Assembly (NCBI GenBank): GCA_964412395.1
Contig: CAYPOY010000048.1
Span: 1 to 22,541 of the forward strand
Length of the DNA stretch: 22,541 nucleotides
Source of the DNA: CAYPOY01 sp964412395
Lineage (GTDB): Bacteria > Chloroflexota > Anaerolineae > B4-G1
Reading direction: 5' to 3'
In this document: positions 1 through 7,960 of the stretch, in pieces
How the letters are laid out: every line of letters starts with the position of its first letter
Position numbering within the stretch: the stretch's first letter is position 1
The notes under the pieces: generated by a model
Databases searched by the model: none
The model's input: only the letters and a program-made list of their open reading frames with translations
Told to the model about the DNA's origin: nothing
Program-made: the position numbers and the translations under genes

Positions 1-1631
1 GGATATAGTGGTAGTGGGGCTGTCCACCGGAGACGACCTCGATCTCCTGATCAGGCCAGTTCAGCTGCAGGAGGTCGGCCAGCGCGTTGGCACTGCCTTC
101 GCTGGTGGTTTCGCCGTAGTACAGGGTGATGATCTCGCGTTGGGAGGTACCCATTTCCTCCAGCAGCATTTGCACAACCTCTTCGACTGTCGTACCAGCC
201 ACTTTCAGTTCCTCGTTGTGCAGGCCGATGATTTGTCCATCGAAGATCTCCATGCCGTTGATCTTCACGGAGCGAGTTGCGGTGGTGATCTCACCTGTCT
301 CGATTTCTTCCATCGCACTCATCATAGCGGCCGTGTNNNNNNNNNNAGTTGATCGCCAACAGCGCCGCGACGCCCTGTGGGATAGAACGGCTGGGGATGA
401 CGGCCGCGGGTTTGTTGCTGAGTGCGCTGGCTTGCTCGGCAGCCAGGATGACGTTGCTGTTGTTGGGCAGCAGGATCGCGCGCTCGGCTGGTAGACTCTC
501 AATGGCCTCCAGCAAGTCCTGGGTGCTGGGGTTCATTGTCTGGCCGCCACGCACGATAGCGCTCACGCCCAGGCTCTGGAAAACGCGGGCCAGCCCATCG
601 CCTGGGACGACGGCCACGACGCCGATCTTCTGAGGAATCTGGGACGAAGGGGACGATGATAGTCCGCGCTCAGTGAAGTCCTGGTACTGAGCCTGCATGT
701 CTTCCACCACGACGTCGCGCAGGGAGCCCAGGCTGGCTCCGTAACTGATGGGGACGCCGGGGTCGGGCACGTGGACGTGCACCTTGAGCGTCGTAAGGTC
801 GCCCACGACGATCGGGCACTCGCCCATTTTTGTGATTCTCTGGCGAATGGTGTCCGTATCAAGTCCTTGTCCGACGATGAGGAACTGCACGTCGTAGCCG
901 TAGCCAGCCTCGCTGGGCTCCAACTTCGTGGCAATAAGGTCCACAGCCTCGGTCAGTTGCATGTCCTCAGCGACAGGTTCTCCTCGCATGTAGCGCAGCA
1001 TTCCCTCTAAAATGACGAATAGCCCCTGGCCGCCGGCATCCACCACCCCGGCCTCTTTGAGCACCGGAAGCAGTGAAGGGGTGAGCATGACGGCTTCGTG
1101 GGCGGCGAATACCATGTGCTCCAGAACGTGCACCATGTCTTCCGCCTCTTCCGCCGCTCGGGTCGCTGCGTCGGCGACAGCACGGGCGACGGTGAGGATT
1201 GTGCCCTCGACCGGTTTGACCACGCCCTTGTAGGCGGTCGCTGTTGCTTCCTGGCAGGCAGCGGCCAGGTCTTGAGCATTATAGACCATCTTCTCGTCCA
1301 GGCTGCGCGCAAACCCGCGCCAGACCTGGGAGAGAATGACGCCGGAGTTGCCCCGAGCGCCCATCAGTGCGCCGTGGGCCATCTGATGGGCTACCCGCCC
1401 CACATTGCGATCCGGCGAGTCTTTGATCTCGGCCCAGGCGGACTGCATCGTCAGCACCATGTTGGTTCCCGTGTCGCCGTCGGGGACCGGGTAAACGTTG
1501 AGTACGTTGATAGCAGTCTGGTGGTGTTGTAGCCAAGCCAGCGCGGCCTTGACCAAACGCTTGAACCCCTGACCGTCCGTGGTCAGGCGCGGCGATTCCC
1601 GCATGTGCGTTGATAATCCCTCGTTCGTCAA
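1..1631 (-). CDS. fakA: FakA/YloV-like DAK2-domain fatty acid kinase, partial
   Basis: By family, this is the kinase subunit that phosphorylates fatty acids held by a DegV-type FakB partner in the cytoplasm. The N-terminal DhaL/DAK2 nucleotide-binding domain is clear: NVYPVPDGDTGTN at residues 45-57 binds the metal/ATP, and GARGNSGVILSQ lies at 91-102. The C-terminal domain follows. The scaffold gap at 337-346 interrupts the gene. Beyond it the protein resumes in another frame (AMEEIETGEITTATRS) and runs to GGQPHYHYI at base 1, so only a few C-terminal codons should be missing. The chosen start is TTG at 1631, with GAGGGGG about 10 nt upstream; the ATG at 1604 is an alternative. It lies 15 nt after asp23 and is probably cotranscribed with it, an arrangement also common in Firmicutes. 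The family assignment is firm; the substrate is inferred. Confidence 0.88.
337..346. other. Assembly gap (10 N) inside fakA
   Basis: Ten N characters. The fakA frame before the gap (ending GVAALLAIN on the minus strand) and after it (starting TAAMMSAMEE) are not in phase across 10 bases. The N count is therefore a placeholder. Comparison with the family suggests roughly ten residues are missing. Confidence 0.95.
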
Positions 1632-1646
1632 TCTGCCGATTCCCCC

Positions 1647-2003
1647 TCAATCAGTATCGCTGATGTGCAGTCCCCTGACGTGGACGTTAACCTCGGCGAC
1701 AGGTACACCCAGTGCCCGCTCGACGCGGTACTTCACAACATTCATAACACTGCGAGCCACGGCAGCGATGCGGGTGCCGTACTCGATAATCACATAAACG
1801 TCAATGGTGATCCGTCCTTCTTTGACGCGCACTTCGATCCCGCGTTTGCTGTCTTGGGACAGGGTGTTGGCAATGACGGTGGCCAGGTCTTTGGCTGCAG
1901 TCCCTACGACGCCGTAGCAGGTCAGCACGGCATCGTTCGCAATGCTGGCGATGGCTGTGGACGAAACCTCAATACGCCCCAGGCTACGCTCTTGCTCTGG
2001 CAT
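1647..2003 (-). CDS. Asp23/Gls24 family envelope stress protein
   Basis: A 118-residue Asp23/Gls24 protein. In Firmicutes this family forms an abundant membrane-associated layer tethered by AmaP and linked to cell-envelope stress. Recognisable parts are the N-terminal strand GRIEVSSTAIASIANDAVL, the central RVKEGRITIDVYVIIEYGT core, and the C-terminal helix and strand ending VPVAEVNVHVRGLHISD, which is characteristic of the family. The start is ATG at 2003 with a strong GGAGGAATCA Shine-Dalgarno. It is first in a minus-strand unit with fakA and is read divergently from rpmB. A likely anchor, AmaP, is encoded at 12737-13351. Confidence 0.9.
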   Translation of the reverse strand: MPEQERSLGRIEVSSTAIASIANDAVLTCYGVVGTAAKDLATVIANTLSQDSKRGIEVRVKEGRITIDVYVIIEYGTRIAAVARSVMNVVKYRVERALGVPVAEVNVHVRGLHISDTD

Positions 2004-2053
2004 TGATTCCTCCAGTTTCCAATCTACAGTTTCTCCTTACTACTCGCATAGGT

Positions 2054-2082
2054 TTGCGCGAAAGCGTTTCTTGTGGTATGAT
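2054..2082 (+). promoter_or_regulatory. Sigma70-type promoter for rpmB
   Basis: TTGCGC at 2054-2059, a 17-nt spacer, then TATGAT at 2077-2082, with a TGn extended -10. Transcription would start near 2089, giving a 30-nt leader to the rpmB ATG at 2119. Seen by eye only. Confidence 0.65.
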
Positions 2083-2118
2083 ACGCCCCGCTGCGAACTA
2101 TTTGCGAGGTGACATGTA

Positions 2119-2301
2119 ATGGCGAAATGTGAGATTTGTGGCAAAGGCCCTCAGTTCGGGCATAATGTCAGCCACTCCAAGCGGGCAACCAAACGCCAGT
2201 TCAAACCTAATATCCAGCGCGTGCGGGTGGAGATTAACGGTCAGATGCGCCGGATGTATCTCTGTACTCGCTGCCTGCGCACGCTGAACAAGAGTCGTTA
2301 G
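2119..2301 (+). CDS. rpmB: 50S ribosomal protein L28
   Basis: A complete 60-residue bL28, a component of the large ribosomal subunit. It has the family pattern MAKCEICGKGPQFGHNVSHS, then a basic KRATKRQFKPNIQ segment and LCTRCLRTLNKS near the end. Two CxxC pairs (CEIC and CTRC) mark the zinc-binding version. The ATG is preceded by GAGGTGAC at suitable distance. Transcribed alone from the promoter at 2054-2082. Its TAG stop overlaps the TAA stop of the convergent rpe by two bases, so there is no intergenic space. Confidence 0.96.
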   Translation: MAKCEICGKGPQFGHNVSHSKRATKRQFKPNIQRVRVEINGQMRRMYLCTRCLRTLNKSR

Positions 2302-3083
2302 GTTTCTCCCCCGCCCTCTCCCTCCCCCTGGGGAGTGGAGCCCCGCTCTGGTAGCGGCTCCCTACAACTGGGGGCTTCTTTTTTGCCTGCTTTTGACCTG
2401 TGCGTGTTGTTGTTCCCCTTGCAGGCTGCCTCGCGGATTGCCTTGAGCGCCGCTTTGACCCCCTCCGGCGTGCCGAAAATGGCTGTCCCGGCCACCAGCA
2501 CCGTCGCCCCGGCGGCCACGACCCGCTCCGCTGTCTGTGGCCCGATGCCGCCGTCTACCTCCAGCTCTGCTTCGCTCCCGGCGCTATCCAGCATCTCCCG
2601 CACTCGCGCGATCTTGTGCAGTGTGTGCTCTATAAGAGTCTGTCCTCCAAAACCTGGGTTGACGGTCATCACCAGCACTAAATCTACGTCGTTCACAATC
2701 TCGCTGATAGCGGCCGCCGGTGTGGCCGGATTCAGGGAGACACCGGGGCGTGCGTTTAAGTTTCGAATCTGTTGCAGGGCACGATGCAGGTGCGGCGTGG
2801 CCTCGACATGGACGGTGAGCCCATCGGCGCCTGCCTCGGCGAAAGCCGGTGCATAGTGCATCGGGTCGCTAATCATCAGGTGCACATCGAGCGGCAGGTG
2901 CGTGACGCGCCGCAAAGATTGCACGACGGCCGGACCAACGGTGATGTTCGGCACGAAGTGGCCATCCATCACATCCACGTGGATATAGTCCGCTCCGGCG
3001 GCCTCGACGCTTTTGACCGCCTCGGCCAGGTGGGCGAAGTCGGCGGCAAGTATGGAAGGAGCGATTTTAATTGGTCGGGTCAT
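2298..3083 (-). CDS. rpe: Ribulose-phosphate 3-epimerase
   Basis: Interconverts ribulose 5-phosphate and xylulose 5-phosphate in the pentose phosphate or Calvin pathways. It is a TIM barrel with IAPSILAADFAHL at the start, metal and catalytic residues in YIHVDVMDGHFVPN and LDVHLMI, the flexible loop MTVNPGFGGQ, and the phosphate site EVDGGI...VAGTAIFG. The start is ATG at 3083 (MTRPIKIAPS); an in-frame upstream GTG at 3161 would add 26 residues encoded by a 7-nt repeat array and is unlikely. The 261-residue protein is about 40 longer than usual. The extra, low-complexity C-terminus (KGNNNTHRSK to GEGEGGGET) is encoded by sequence that looks intergenic, including a terminator-like hairpin on the other strand. 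It is the last gene of a lipoprotein-rlmN-rpe unit. Confidence 0.93.
   Translation of the reverse strand: MTRPIKIAPSILAADFAHLAEAVKSVEAAGADYIHVDVMDGHFVPNITVGPAVVQSLRRVTHLPLDVHLMISDPMHYAPAFAEAGADGLTVHVEATPHLHRALQQIRNLNARPGVSLNPATPAAAISEIVNDVDLVLVMTVNPGFGGQTLIEHTLHKIARVREMLDSAGSEAELEVDGGIGPQTAERVVAAGATVLVAGTAIFGTPEGVKAALKAIREAACKGNNNTHRSKAGKKEAPSCREPLPERGSTPQGEGEGGGET
2339..2384 (+). terminator. Possible rho-independent terminator for rpmB
   Basis: AGCCCC (2339-2344) pairs with GGGGCT (2371-2376), followed by a T-rich run TTCTTTTTT to 2384. A competing hairpin, GGAGCC(CC)GCT / AGCGGCTCC, lies at 2337-2361. It is 38 nt after the rpmB stop, inside the 3' end of the convergent rpe frame. Confidence 0.45.
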
Positions 3084-3103
3084 CAGGGAGATATGATACA
3101 ACG

Positions 3104-3157
3104 AGTTGGAAGATTTGGCAACTGGTTGCTTGGTGCTGGATGCTGGATACTGGACGT
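3104..3157. repeat. Degenerate 7-nt tandem repeat between rlmN and rpe
   Basis: Units read on the plus strand: tggcaac, tggttgc, ttggtgc, tggatgc, tggatac, tggacgt (3117-3158), with weaker units before them. The array fills almost all of the 74-nt spacer between the rlmN stop and the rpe start. The rpe ATG at 3083 has no good Shine-Dalgarno just upstream. Confidence 0.65.
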
Positions 3158-4213
3158 TCACCTGTCTGAGAAGGAAGAGCGTTGACGCAGTTGTCCGCAG
3201 CCGGCCTGGATGTCTACTCCCCGGCGCACGCGCAGCGTGTGGGGGATGCGGTAGCGTTCCAGGACGGCGGCGAAAGCGGTGATACGATCGCGGGAGGATG
3301 GGTGGCCCGCATAGCCTGAGGTGGGATTGAGGGGAATGAGGTTGACGTGGGCCAGGAGTCCCGTAAGGCGGGCGGCCAGCGCCTGGGCCTGCTCCGATGT
3401 GTCGTTCACCCCCTCAATGAGTGCCCACTCGAAGCTGACTCGCCGCCCGGTGTGCTCGACGTAGCGGTGGCAGGCCTCGAAGAGGGCATCGAGTCCATAG
3501 TGGTGGTTGATGGGGACGAGTTGGTCGCGTAGATTGTCGGTGGCCGCGTGCAGGGAGATGGCGAGGGTGATCTGCAATCCCTCTTCCGCCAGCCGCTTGA
3601 TGCCTGGCACCAGCCCCACGGTGGAGAGGGTGATGTGTCGCTGGCCCAGGTTGAAGCCCTGGGGGTGGATCAGGCGGCGGATAGCAGCCAGCGAGCTGTC
3701 ATAGTTGAGGAGCGGCTCTCCCATGCCCATCAGCACTACGTTGGTCAACCGTTCCCCCTCGGCGCGGAGTATGCGGGCGAAGTGGAGCACCTGGGCGACG
3801 ATTTCACCGCTGGTGAGATCGCGGCGGAAGCCCATCTGGCCGGTGGCGCAGAAGGCACAGCCGATTGGACAACCGGCCTGCGTGGATATGCAGGCGGTAC
3901 GGCGACGCTCGTACTGCATCAGCACGGCCTCGACTGTCTCATTGTCCTCCAGGCGGAGCAGATCCTTGCGCGTCTCCCCGTCGGCCGACTGCAGCGTATC
4001 CACCACCTGCGGCACACCGATGGTCGTCTCCGCCGCCAGTCTTTCGCGTAGCGACTGAGGCAGATTGGTCATCTGGTCGAAGCCAGTCGCCAGATGGATG
4101 TAGAGCCACTCCCAGAGTTGGCGGGCGCGATAGGTTGGCTCGCGCCAGTCCTGGAGGAGGGATTGCAGAGCAGGGAGGTCGAGGTCGTAGAGACGAATTG
4201 TGGACTGGGTCAT
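3158..4213 (-). CDS. rlmN: 23S rRNA (adenine2503-C2) methyltransferase RlmN
   Basis: A radical-SAM enzyme that methylates C2 of A2503 in 23S rRNA (and A37 of some tRNAs). The 4Fe-4S motif CxxxCxxC is at C115, C119 and C122 in AGCPIGCAFCATG. The conserved TACISTQ cysteine (C108) and the C-terminal methyl-carrier cysteine (C339 in DIQAGCGQL) are both present, as are GEPLLNYD and the SAM-binding region. Length is 351 residues, normal for the family. The start is ATG at 4213 with TGAGGAAG upstream; a GTG at 4240 overlaps the preceding gene and is less likely. It follows the lipoprotein gene by 20 nt on the same strand. Confidence 0.95.
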   Translation of the reverse strand: MTQSTIRLYDLDLPALQSLLQDWREPTYRARQLWEWLYIHLATGFDQMTNLPQSLRERLAAETTIGVPQVVDTLQSADGETRKDLLRLEDNETVEAVLMQYERRRTACISTQAGCPIGCAFCATGQMGFRRDLTSGEIVAQVLHFARILRAEGERLTNVVLMGMGEPLLNYDSSLAAIRRLIHPQGFNLGQRHITLSTVGLVPGIKRLAEEGLQITLAISLHAATDNLRDQLVPINHHYGLDALFEACHRYVEHTGRRVSFEWALIEGVNDTSEQAQALAARLTGLLAHVNLIPLNPTSGYAGHPSSRDRITAFAAVLERYRIPHTLRVRRGVDIQAGCGQLRQRSSFSDR

Positions 4214-4233
4214 TCGTGACTTCCTCAGGGGCT

Positions 4234-5496
4234 TTACCACCGCACGGGTGTCACTTCTCCAAACAGGATGATGCCGTCGTAAATCTCTCCTGCTGGGATG
4301 TCTTGATCAAACCGAATCTCTGGGTCAAGCTCTTCACCCAGCCTGATAGACGCATTGGAGTGCAGCCGCAGATCAACGTATACGATATTGTAACCAGGTG
4401 CAGTGTCAAGCAAGGTGGCCAGTGTGGTGCCGTCAGCAAATATGATCTGGCCGGGGTCCCTATTGACCTGTTGGCTGTATCCCGTGGAAGACCCTGCATG
4501 TCCTGAAATACCCTTCGCAAGCACCGAATATATGGGTATCCCTGCCTCTGTCAGACGCTGCGTCCAGGGTTGTGCATTTGCGTAGATGTCCATAGCCTGG
4601 CGTTTCTGTGCGTGCCATCCCCCATACAGGGCCAATACCGGCCTGCCTTCCAGTTCTTCCAGCAGGCGCTGGATGTTTCGTGCGGTGCTTTCCTCGCGAA
4701 TTGACGCGAATTCGCTTGCTGTGGCTTCCCCCCGCTCGAACCGATTCCACGCGAAGTAAGCACAAATCGAAGACGTCACGCTTGCCAGTTCGTGGACTGT
4801 GGCATCACGATCCCCCGCAACTTCTGTTAGTTGATCTACCAATGCCAGCATCTCCTCTTCGCTCCAGTGTCTGAACTCGGCAAAAGGTGGGATGGGAGCA
4901 CGCTCAGCCGCCGTGCCAAGTTGTTCTTGCAGGGCTTGCAGGTGGACGTGAATCGCCGGGAGTCCAATGTCAACATCGACCAGATGCACGCGAATCTTCT
5001 CGTCTTCAGGAAGTGTCTCGTTGAGCGCCCGCACGCCCACCGGTAGGATGTCGGCATCAAGGAAGTTGCGATCGGGCAGTGTATCACTGAACCCAAGGGT
5101 GTATTCATTCACTTCACGCTCGTACGCTGGACTTATCCGTTCTAAAACGATGTCACGTAATCCGGCGGTGTCATGAAGGTTCTCCAAATAGTTGAGAGTG
5201 AGGAGGTGTGCTTCACGTTCGCCATGCGCCTCTCCGATCAGATAAACATCATAACCGGATGTAGGGAGCGGCAAAGCGCTGGCCTGGTTGGTTGCATAGA
5301 CACCTGGACGTAGGCGTACCAGAATCTCTGGAGCGGGCGTTGGGGTTTGAGTGGGCCCAGGAATGATGGTAGGAGTGTTGCTCGCTGCCGTTACAGTCGG
5401 GACGATGCGAGTTGGCTCTGCTACCCACGGGGATGTGTTCGCGCACCCTATCAGCATGCAAACCACGAGCAGCGCTGCCAGACAGCACTTTCTCAT
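4234..5496 (-). CDS. ChaN/EreA-like surface lipoprotein
   Basis: A predicted exported lipoprotein of 420 residues. The N-terminus MRKCCLAALLVV is hydrophobic and ends in a lipobox, LIGC, with C18 as the lipidated cysteine; a Thr/Pro-rich tether follows. The folded part has LIGEAHGEREAHLL near residue 88 and LALYGGWHAQK in the second half. These resemble the paired Glu/His motifs of the erythromycin esterase/ChaN/TIKI superfamily, whose members include hydrolases and haem-binding lipoproteins. No substrate can be assigned. The start is ATG at 5496 with AAGGAG 10 nt upstream; it overlaps the stop of the MocA-NagD gene as TGATG, which suggests coupled translation. Confidence 0.72.
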   Translation of the reverse strand: MRKCCLAALLVVCMLIGCANTSPWVAEPTRIVPTVTAASNTPTIIPGPTQTPTPAPEILVRLRPGVYATNQASALPLPTSGYDVYLIGEAHGEREAHLLTLNYLENLHDTAGLRDIVLERISPAYEREVNEYTLGFSDTLPDRNFLDADILPVGVRALNETLPEDEKIRVHLVDVDIGLPAIHVHLQALQEQLGTAAERAPIPPFAEFRHWSEEEMLALVDQLTEVAGDRDATVHELASVTSSICAYFAWNRFERGEATASEFASIREESTARNIQRLLEELEGRPVLALYGGWHAQKRQAMDIYANAQPWTQRLTEAGIPIYSVLAKGISGHAGSSTGYSQQVNRDPGQIIFADGTTLATLLDTAPGYNIVYVDLRLHSNASIRLGEELDPEIRFDQDIPAGEIYDGIILFGEVTPVRW

Positions 5497-6977
5497 CAAC
5501 GTGGTGCTCCTTTGTACGGGCACAGTTGATCCATCCACACTTGCGTCAATTCCTCAATACTCGCGCACACTAGATCCGGTTTGATCGGCGAGGCGGCCAG
5601 GCTGGCCTCGGTGGCGATCCCTGAAAGGACGAGCACGGTGGTCAGTCCGGCTCGTATGCCACCGGCAATGTCGGTATCGAGCCGGTCGCCGATGACAGCG
5701 GTGGTCTCGGGGCGTGCCCCCATCCGCCGCAGCGCCTGCTCGTACATCCACGGTTCTGGCTTGCCGACGACGACTGGCGCGACGCCGGTGGTGGTCTCCA
5801 GCGCTGCTAGCTGCGCGCCGTTGCCCGGCACCGGACCCCTCTCGGTGGGGTAGTTGGTGTCCGAGTTGGTGCCGATGAACCCCGCCCCGGCGTGGATGAG
5901 CAGCGCCGCCGTCGTCAACTTGTCCCACGTGAGGCGCCGGTCCCATCCGACGACGACATAAGCGGCTCCTTCGTCAGTCAGCACGAAGCCCCGCTGCTCC
6001 AACGCCCGCCGTATTCCCTCCTCCCCGATAGCGTAGACGCGAGTGCCCGGCTGCGCGAAACCTGCCAGGTAGGCGGCGGCGACCTGGGCGGAGGCCAGTA
6101 TGTATTCGGGTGAGACTTCGACGCCGAAGCGGGCCAGTTTGGCGGCGTATTGCTCCGGCAGCCAGCTAGAGTTGTTGGTGGCCAGGACGAAGCCAATATG
6201 ATGCTGGCGCAGGAAGGAGAAGAACTCCGCAAGGCCTGGCATCGGCTCATCGCCGCGCCAGAGGACGCCGTCCATATCCACGATGAGGTGGGTGATGGGG
6301 TGGAGGGTGGAGAGTGGAGGATGGAGGGTGGAGAAGGGAGGGTGGAGAAGGGAGGGTGGAGAAGGGAGGGTGGATGGTGGATGGTGGATGGTGGATACTC
6401 GCAGGTGCTTGTAGTCGGCAGGGGTGTCCACATCGGCCAACACGTCCGGGTCGGTGATTTCAATGGTGGCGACGTCCTTCGCGTAGCGAATAATCAAACT
6501 GCGGCCTCCCTCGTCGCCGTTGACGGCGGCCAGTTCGGGGAAGAGGCGGCGGGCGAACAGGACTGGCGTGCTCCGCTGACCAGCGTGCGTGGGATAGGCG
6601 ATGGACGCGCCGGTTTCCTCGAAGCGGGCCACCAGTGCTTGCAGCAGGTCGGCGGTGATCAACGGCTGGTCACACTGTAGGAAGATCGCTGCCTCAGTCT
6701 CAGGAGGGAGGGCTGCCAGCCCCACCTGCACCGAGGTGCTCATCCCCTCCTTCCAGCGCCAGTTCATCACTACCTGTACGGCCCGCGTGCCCAGTGCTGC
6801 GCGGATAGCATCCGCCTGGCAGCCCAGCACGACGATCACCGGCGCGAGCCCAGCAGACAGCGCCAGGTTGGAGACGTGGGCCAGGAGTGGCACACCGTCC
6901 CAATCGAGGAGTTGCTTGGGCTGACCAAAGCGGGTGGATGCACCCGCGGCGAGAATGATAGCGGCGATTTGCTTCAT
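5496..6977 (-). CDS. MocA-like nucleotidyltransferase fused to NagD-like HAD phosphatase
   Basis: A 493-residue two-domain protein. Residues 1-192 are a MobA/MocA-type nucleotidyltransferase: LAAGASTRFGQPKQLL at 9-24 binds the NTP, CDQPLI lies at 102-107 and DVDTPADY at 182-189. Relatives transfer CMP or GMP to molybdopterin, but other substrates are known. Residues 230-490 are a HAD subclass IIA (NagD-like) phosphatase with the nucleophile in DMDGVLWRGDE (234-244), motif II in ATNNSSW, and motif III/IV in VVGKPEPWMYEQ and GDRLDTDIAGG. The linker (about 194-229) is built from 7-residue blocks such as STLPSPP and STLHPPL, encoded by a 14-unit heptanucleotide array. This suggests two once-separate genes joined in frame. 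The start is ATG at 6977 with GGGAG upstream. Confidence 0.85.
   Translation of the reverse strand: MKQIAAIILAAGASTRFGQPKQLLDWDGVPLLAHVSNLALSAGLAPVIVVLGCQADAIRAALGTRAVQVVMNWRWKEGMSTSVQVGLAALPPETEAAIFLQCDQPLITADLLQALVARFEETGASIAYPTHAGQRSTPVLFARRLFPELAAVNGDEGGRSLIIRYAKDVATIEITDPDVLADVDTPADYKHLRVSTIHHPPSTLPSPPSLLHPPFSTLHPPLSTLHPITHLIVDMDGVLWRGDEPMPGLAEFFSFLRQHHIGFVLATNNSSWLPEQYAAKLARFGVEVSPEYILASAQVAAAYLAGFAQPGTRVYAIGEEGIRRALEQRGFVLTDEGAAYVVVGWDRRLTWDKLTTAALLIHAGAGFIGTNSDTNYPTERGPVPGNGAQLAALETTTGVAPVVVGKPEPWMYEQALRRMGARPETTAVIGDRLDTDIAGGIRAGLTTVLVLSGIATEASLAASPIKPDLVCASIEELTQVWMDQLCPYKGAPR
6299..6396. repeat. 14-unit heptanucleotide array in the MocA-NagD linker
   Basis: Exactly 98 nt, readable as 14 contiguous 7-nt units on the plus strand: ggtggag, ggtggag, agtggag, gatggag, ggtggag, then aagggag/ggtggag alternating, then four ggtggat. 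Read on the minus strand it encodes the 7-residue-periodic linker between the two domains. Confidence 0.93.
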
Positions 6978-7003
6978 GGTGACTATATCTCCCGTACAGC
7001 GAA

Positions 7004-7041
7004 CCCCGCCTGATTTACAGTCAACCTGTGTGCAGGCGGGG
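7004..7041. other. Perfect stem-loop in divergent spacer
   Basis: CCCCGCCTG (7004-7012) is perfectly complementary to CAGGCGGGG (7033-7041). The 20-nt loop contains a further ACAG/CTGT pairing. There is no T-run, so it is not a canonical terminator. It lies in the 251-nt spacer between the MocA-NagD fusion and the glycosyltransferase operon, in the leader of the former. The rest of the spacer shows only the promoter at 7173-7201. Confidence 0.55.
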
Positions 7042-7172
7042 CCGTATGGATATCTGGAGCCCTTATGGGTGGGGCAACTGGAGGGTCACTGTCTGGGCAG
7101 TCATTATGGTCTCCTTACGGCGTTCTCAATTCATAGTGTAGCACGGAACAGAGCCACCGTCAAATGGCGGGC

Positions 7173-7201
7173 TTGCCTCGCATGCTGCCCTCGGCTATAA
7201 T
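7173..7201 (+). promoter_or_regulatory. Sigma70-type promoter for the glycosyltransferase operon
   Basis: TTGCCT at 7173-7178, a 17-nt spacer, then a consensus TATAAT at 7196-7201. The leader to the ATG at 7229 would be about 20 nt and holds an AGGAGG ribosome-binding site. Confidence 0.72.
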
Positions 7202-7228
7202 GAGCCTGCCGGTTACGAGGAGGCGACG

Positions 7229-7960
7229 ATGAAACTTTCGGTTATTATGCCGGTCTACAATGAGATCGAAACCATCGCTGAGATCTGGCGACGCGTGCGG
7301 GCAGTGCAGTTGACGGTGCCGGTGGGCTATGGGTCGGATAATGCCACCGTCGTCGAGCTTGAGCGGGAAATCGTGATTGTGGACGATGGCTCGACGGATG
7401 GCACGCGGGAGGTTCTGCGCACACTGGAGGGCGAGCCAGACGCAGTCATTGTACTCCACGGGCGCAACCAGGGTAAGGGCAGGGCGGTGCGCACCGGACT
7501 ACAGCACGCCAGCGGCGACGTAATGATAATCCAGGACGCCGACCTGGAGTACGACCCCCGCGACTATCCGACGCTCCTGCAGCCCATAGTCGAAGGCCGT
7601 TCCCAGGTGGTCTATGGCTCGCGCTTTCGCGGTGGGCCGACCAGGGCGATGTTCTTCTGGCACATGCTTGGCAACCGCTTCCTCACGTTGGTGACCAACC
7701 TTTTATACAACACCATCCTCAGCGACATGGAGACTGGCTACAAAGTCTTCACGCGGGAGGTTGCTGAACAGCTCGACCTCCAGGCACCCGGGTGGGGCTT
7801 CGATCCTGAGATCACAGCGCAGATTCTCAAGCGCGGCTACCGTATCTACGAGGTGCCTATCTCCTACGCCGGGCGGGAGTTTGAGGAGGGGAAGAAGATC
7901 AGTTGGTATGATGGCTTGACTGTGCTGTGGACGCTGATCAAGTATCGCTTCACACGGTGA
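7229..7960 (+). CDS. Family 2 glycosyltransferase, dolichol/polyprenyl-phosphate hexose synthase type
   Basis: A 243-residue cytoplasmic GT-A enzyme of the DPM1-like group, which loads a sugar from a nucleotide donor onto a polyprenyl phosphate. It starts MKLSVIMPVYNE and carries VDDGSTDGT at 51-59, the metal site DADLEYDP at 103-110, the acceptor motif SDMETGYKVF, and the typical end ISYAGREFEEGKKISW. About 15 extra residues sit between the first helix and the VDDGSTDGT strand. No C-terminal membrane segments are present. The start is ATG after AGGAGG. It probably supplies the lipid-linked sugar used by the GT-C enzyme encoded next, with which it overlaps (GTGA). Confidence 0.92.
   Translation: MKLSVIMPVYNEIETIAEIWRRVRAVQLTVPVGYGSDNATVVELEREIVIVDDGSTDGTREVLRTLEGEPDAVIVLHGRNQGKGRAVRTGLQHASGDVMIIQDADLEYDPRDYPTLLQPIVEGRSQVVYGSRFRGGPTRAMFFWHMLGNRFLTLVTNLLYNTILSDMETGYKVFTREVAEQLDLQAPGWGFDPEITAQILKRGYRIYEVPISYAGREFEEGKKISWYDGLTVLWTLIKYRFTR

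Noticed and set aside
3084..3161. Longer start for rpe
   Set aside because: The extra residues come from the 7-nt array, and the family starts at MTRPIKIAPS.
6299..6396. CRISPR array or minisatellite with spacers
   Set aside because: Units are 7 nt, contiguous and degenerate, with no spacers and no cas genes in the window.
5496..6977. Molybdenum-cofactor gene cluster
   Set aside because: No other molybdopterin genes are nearby; the MocA-like domain alone does not fix the substrate.
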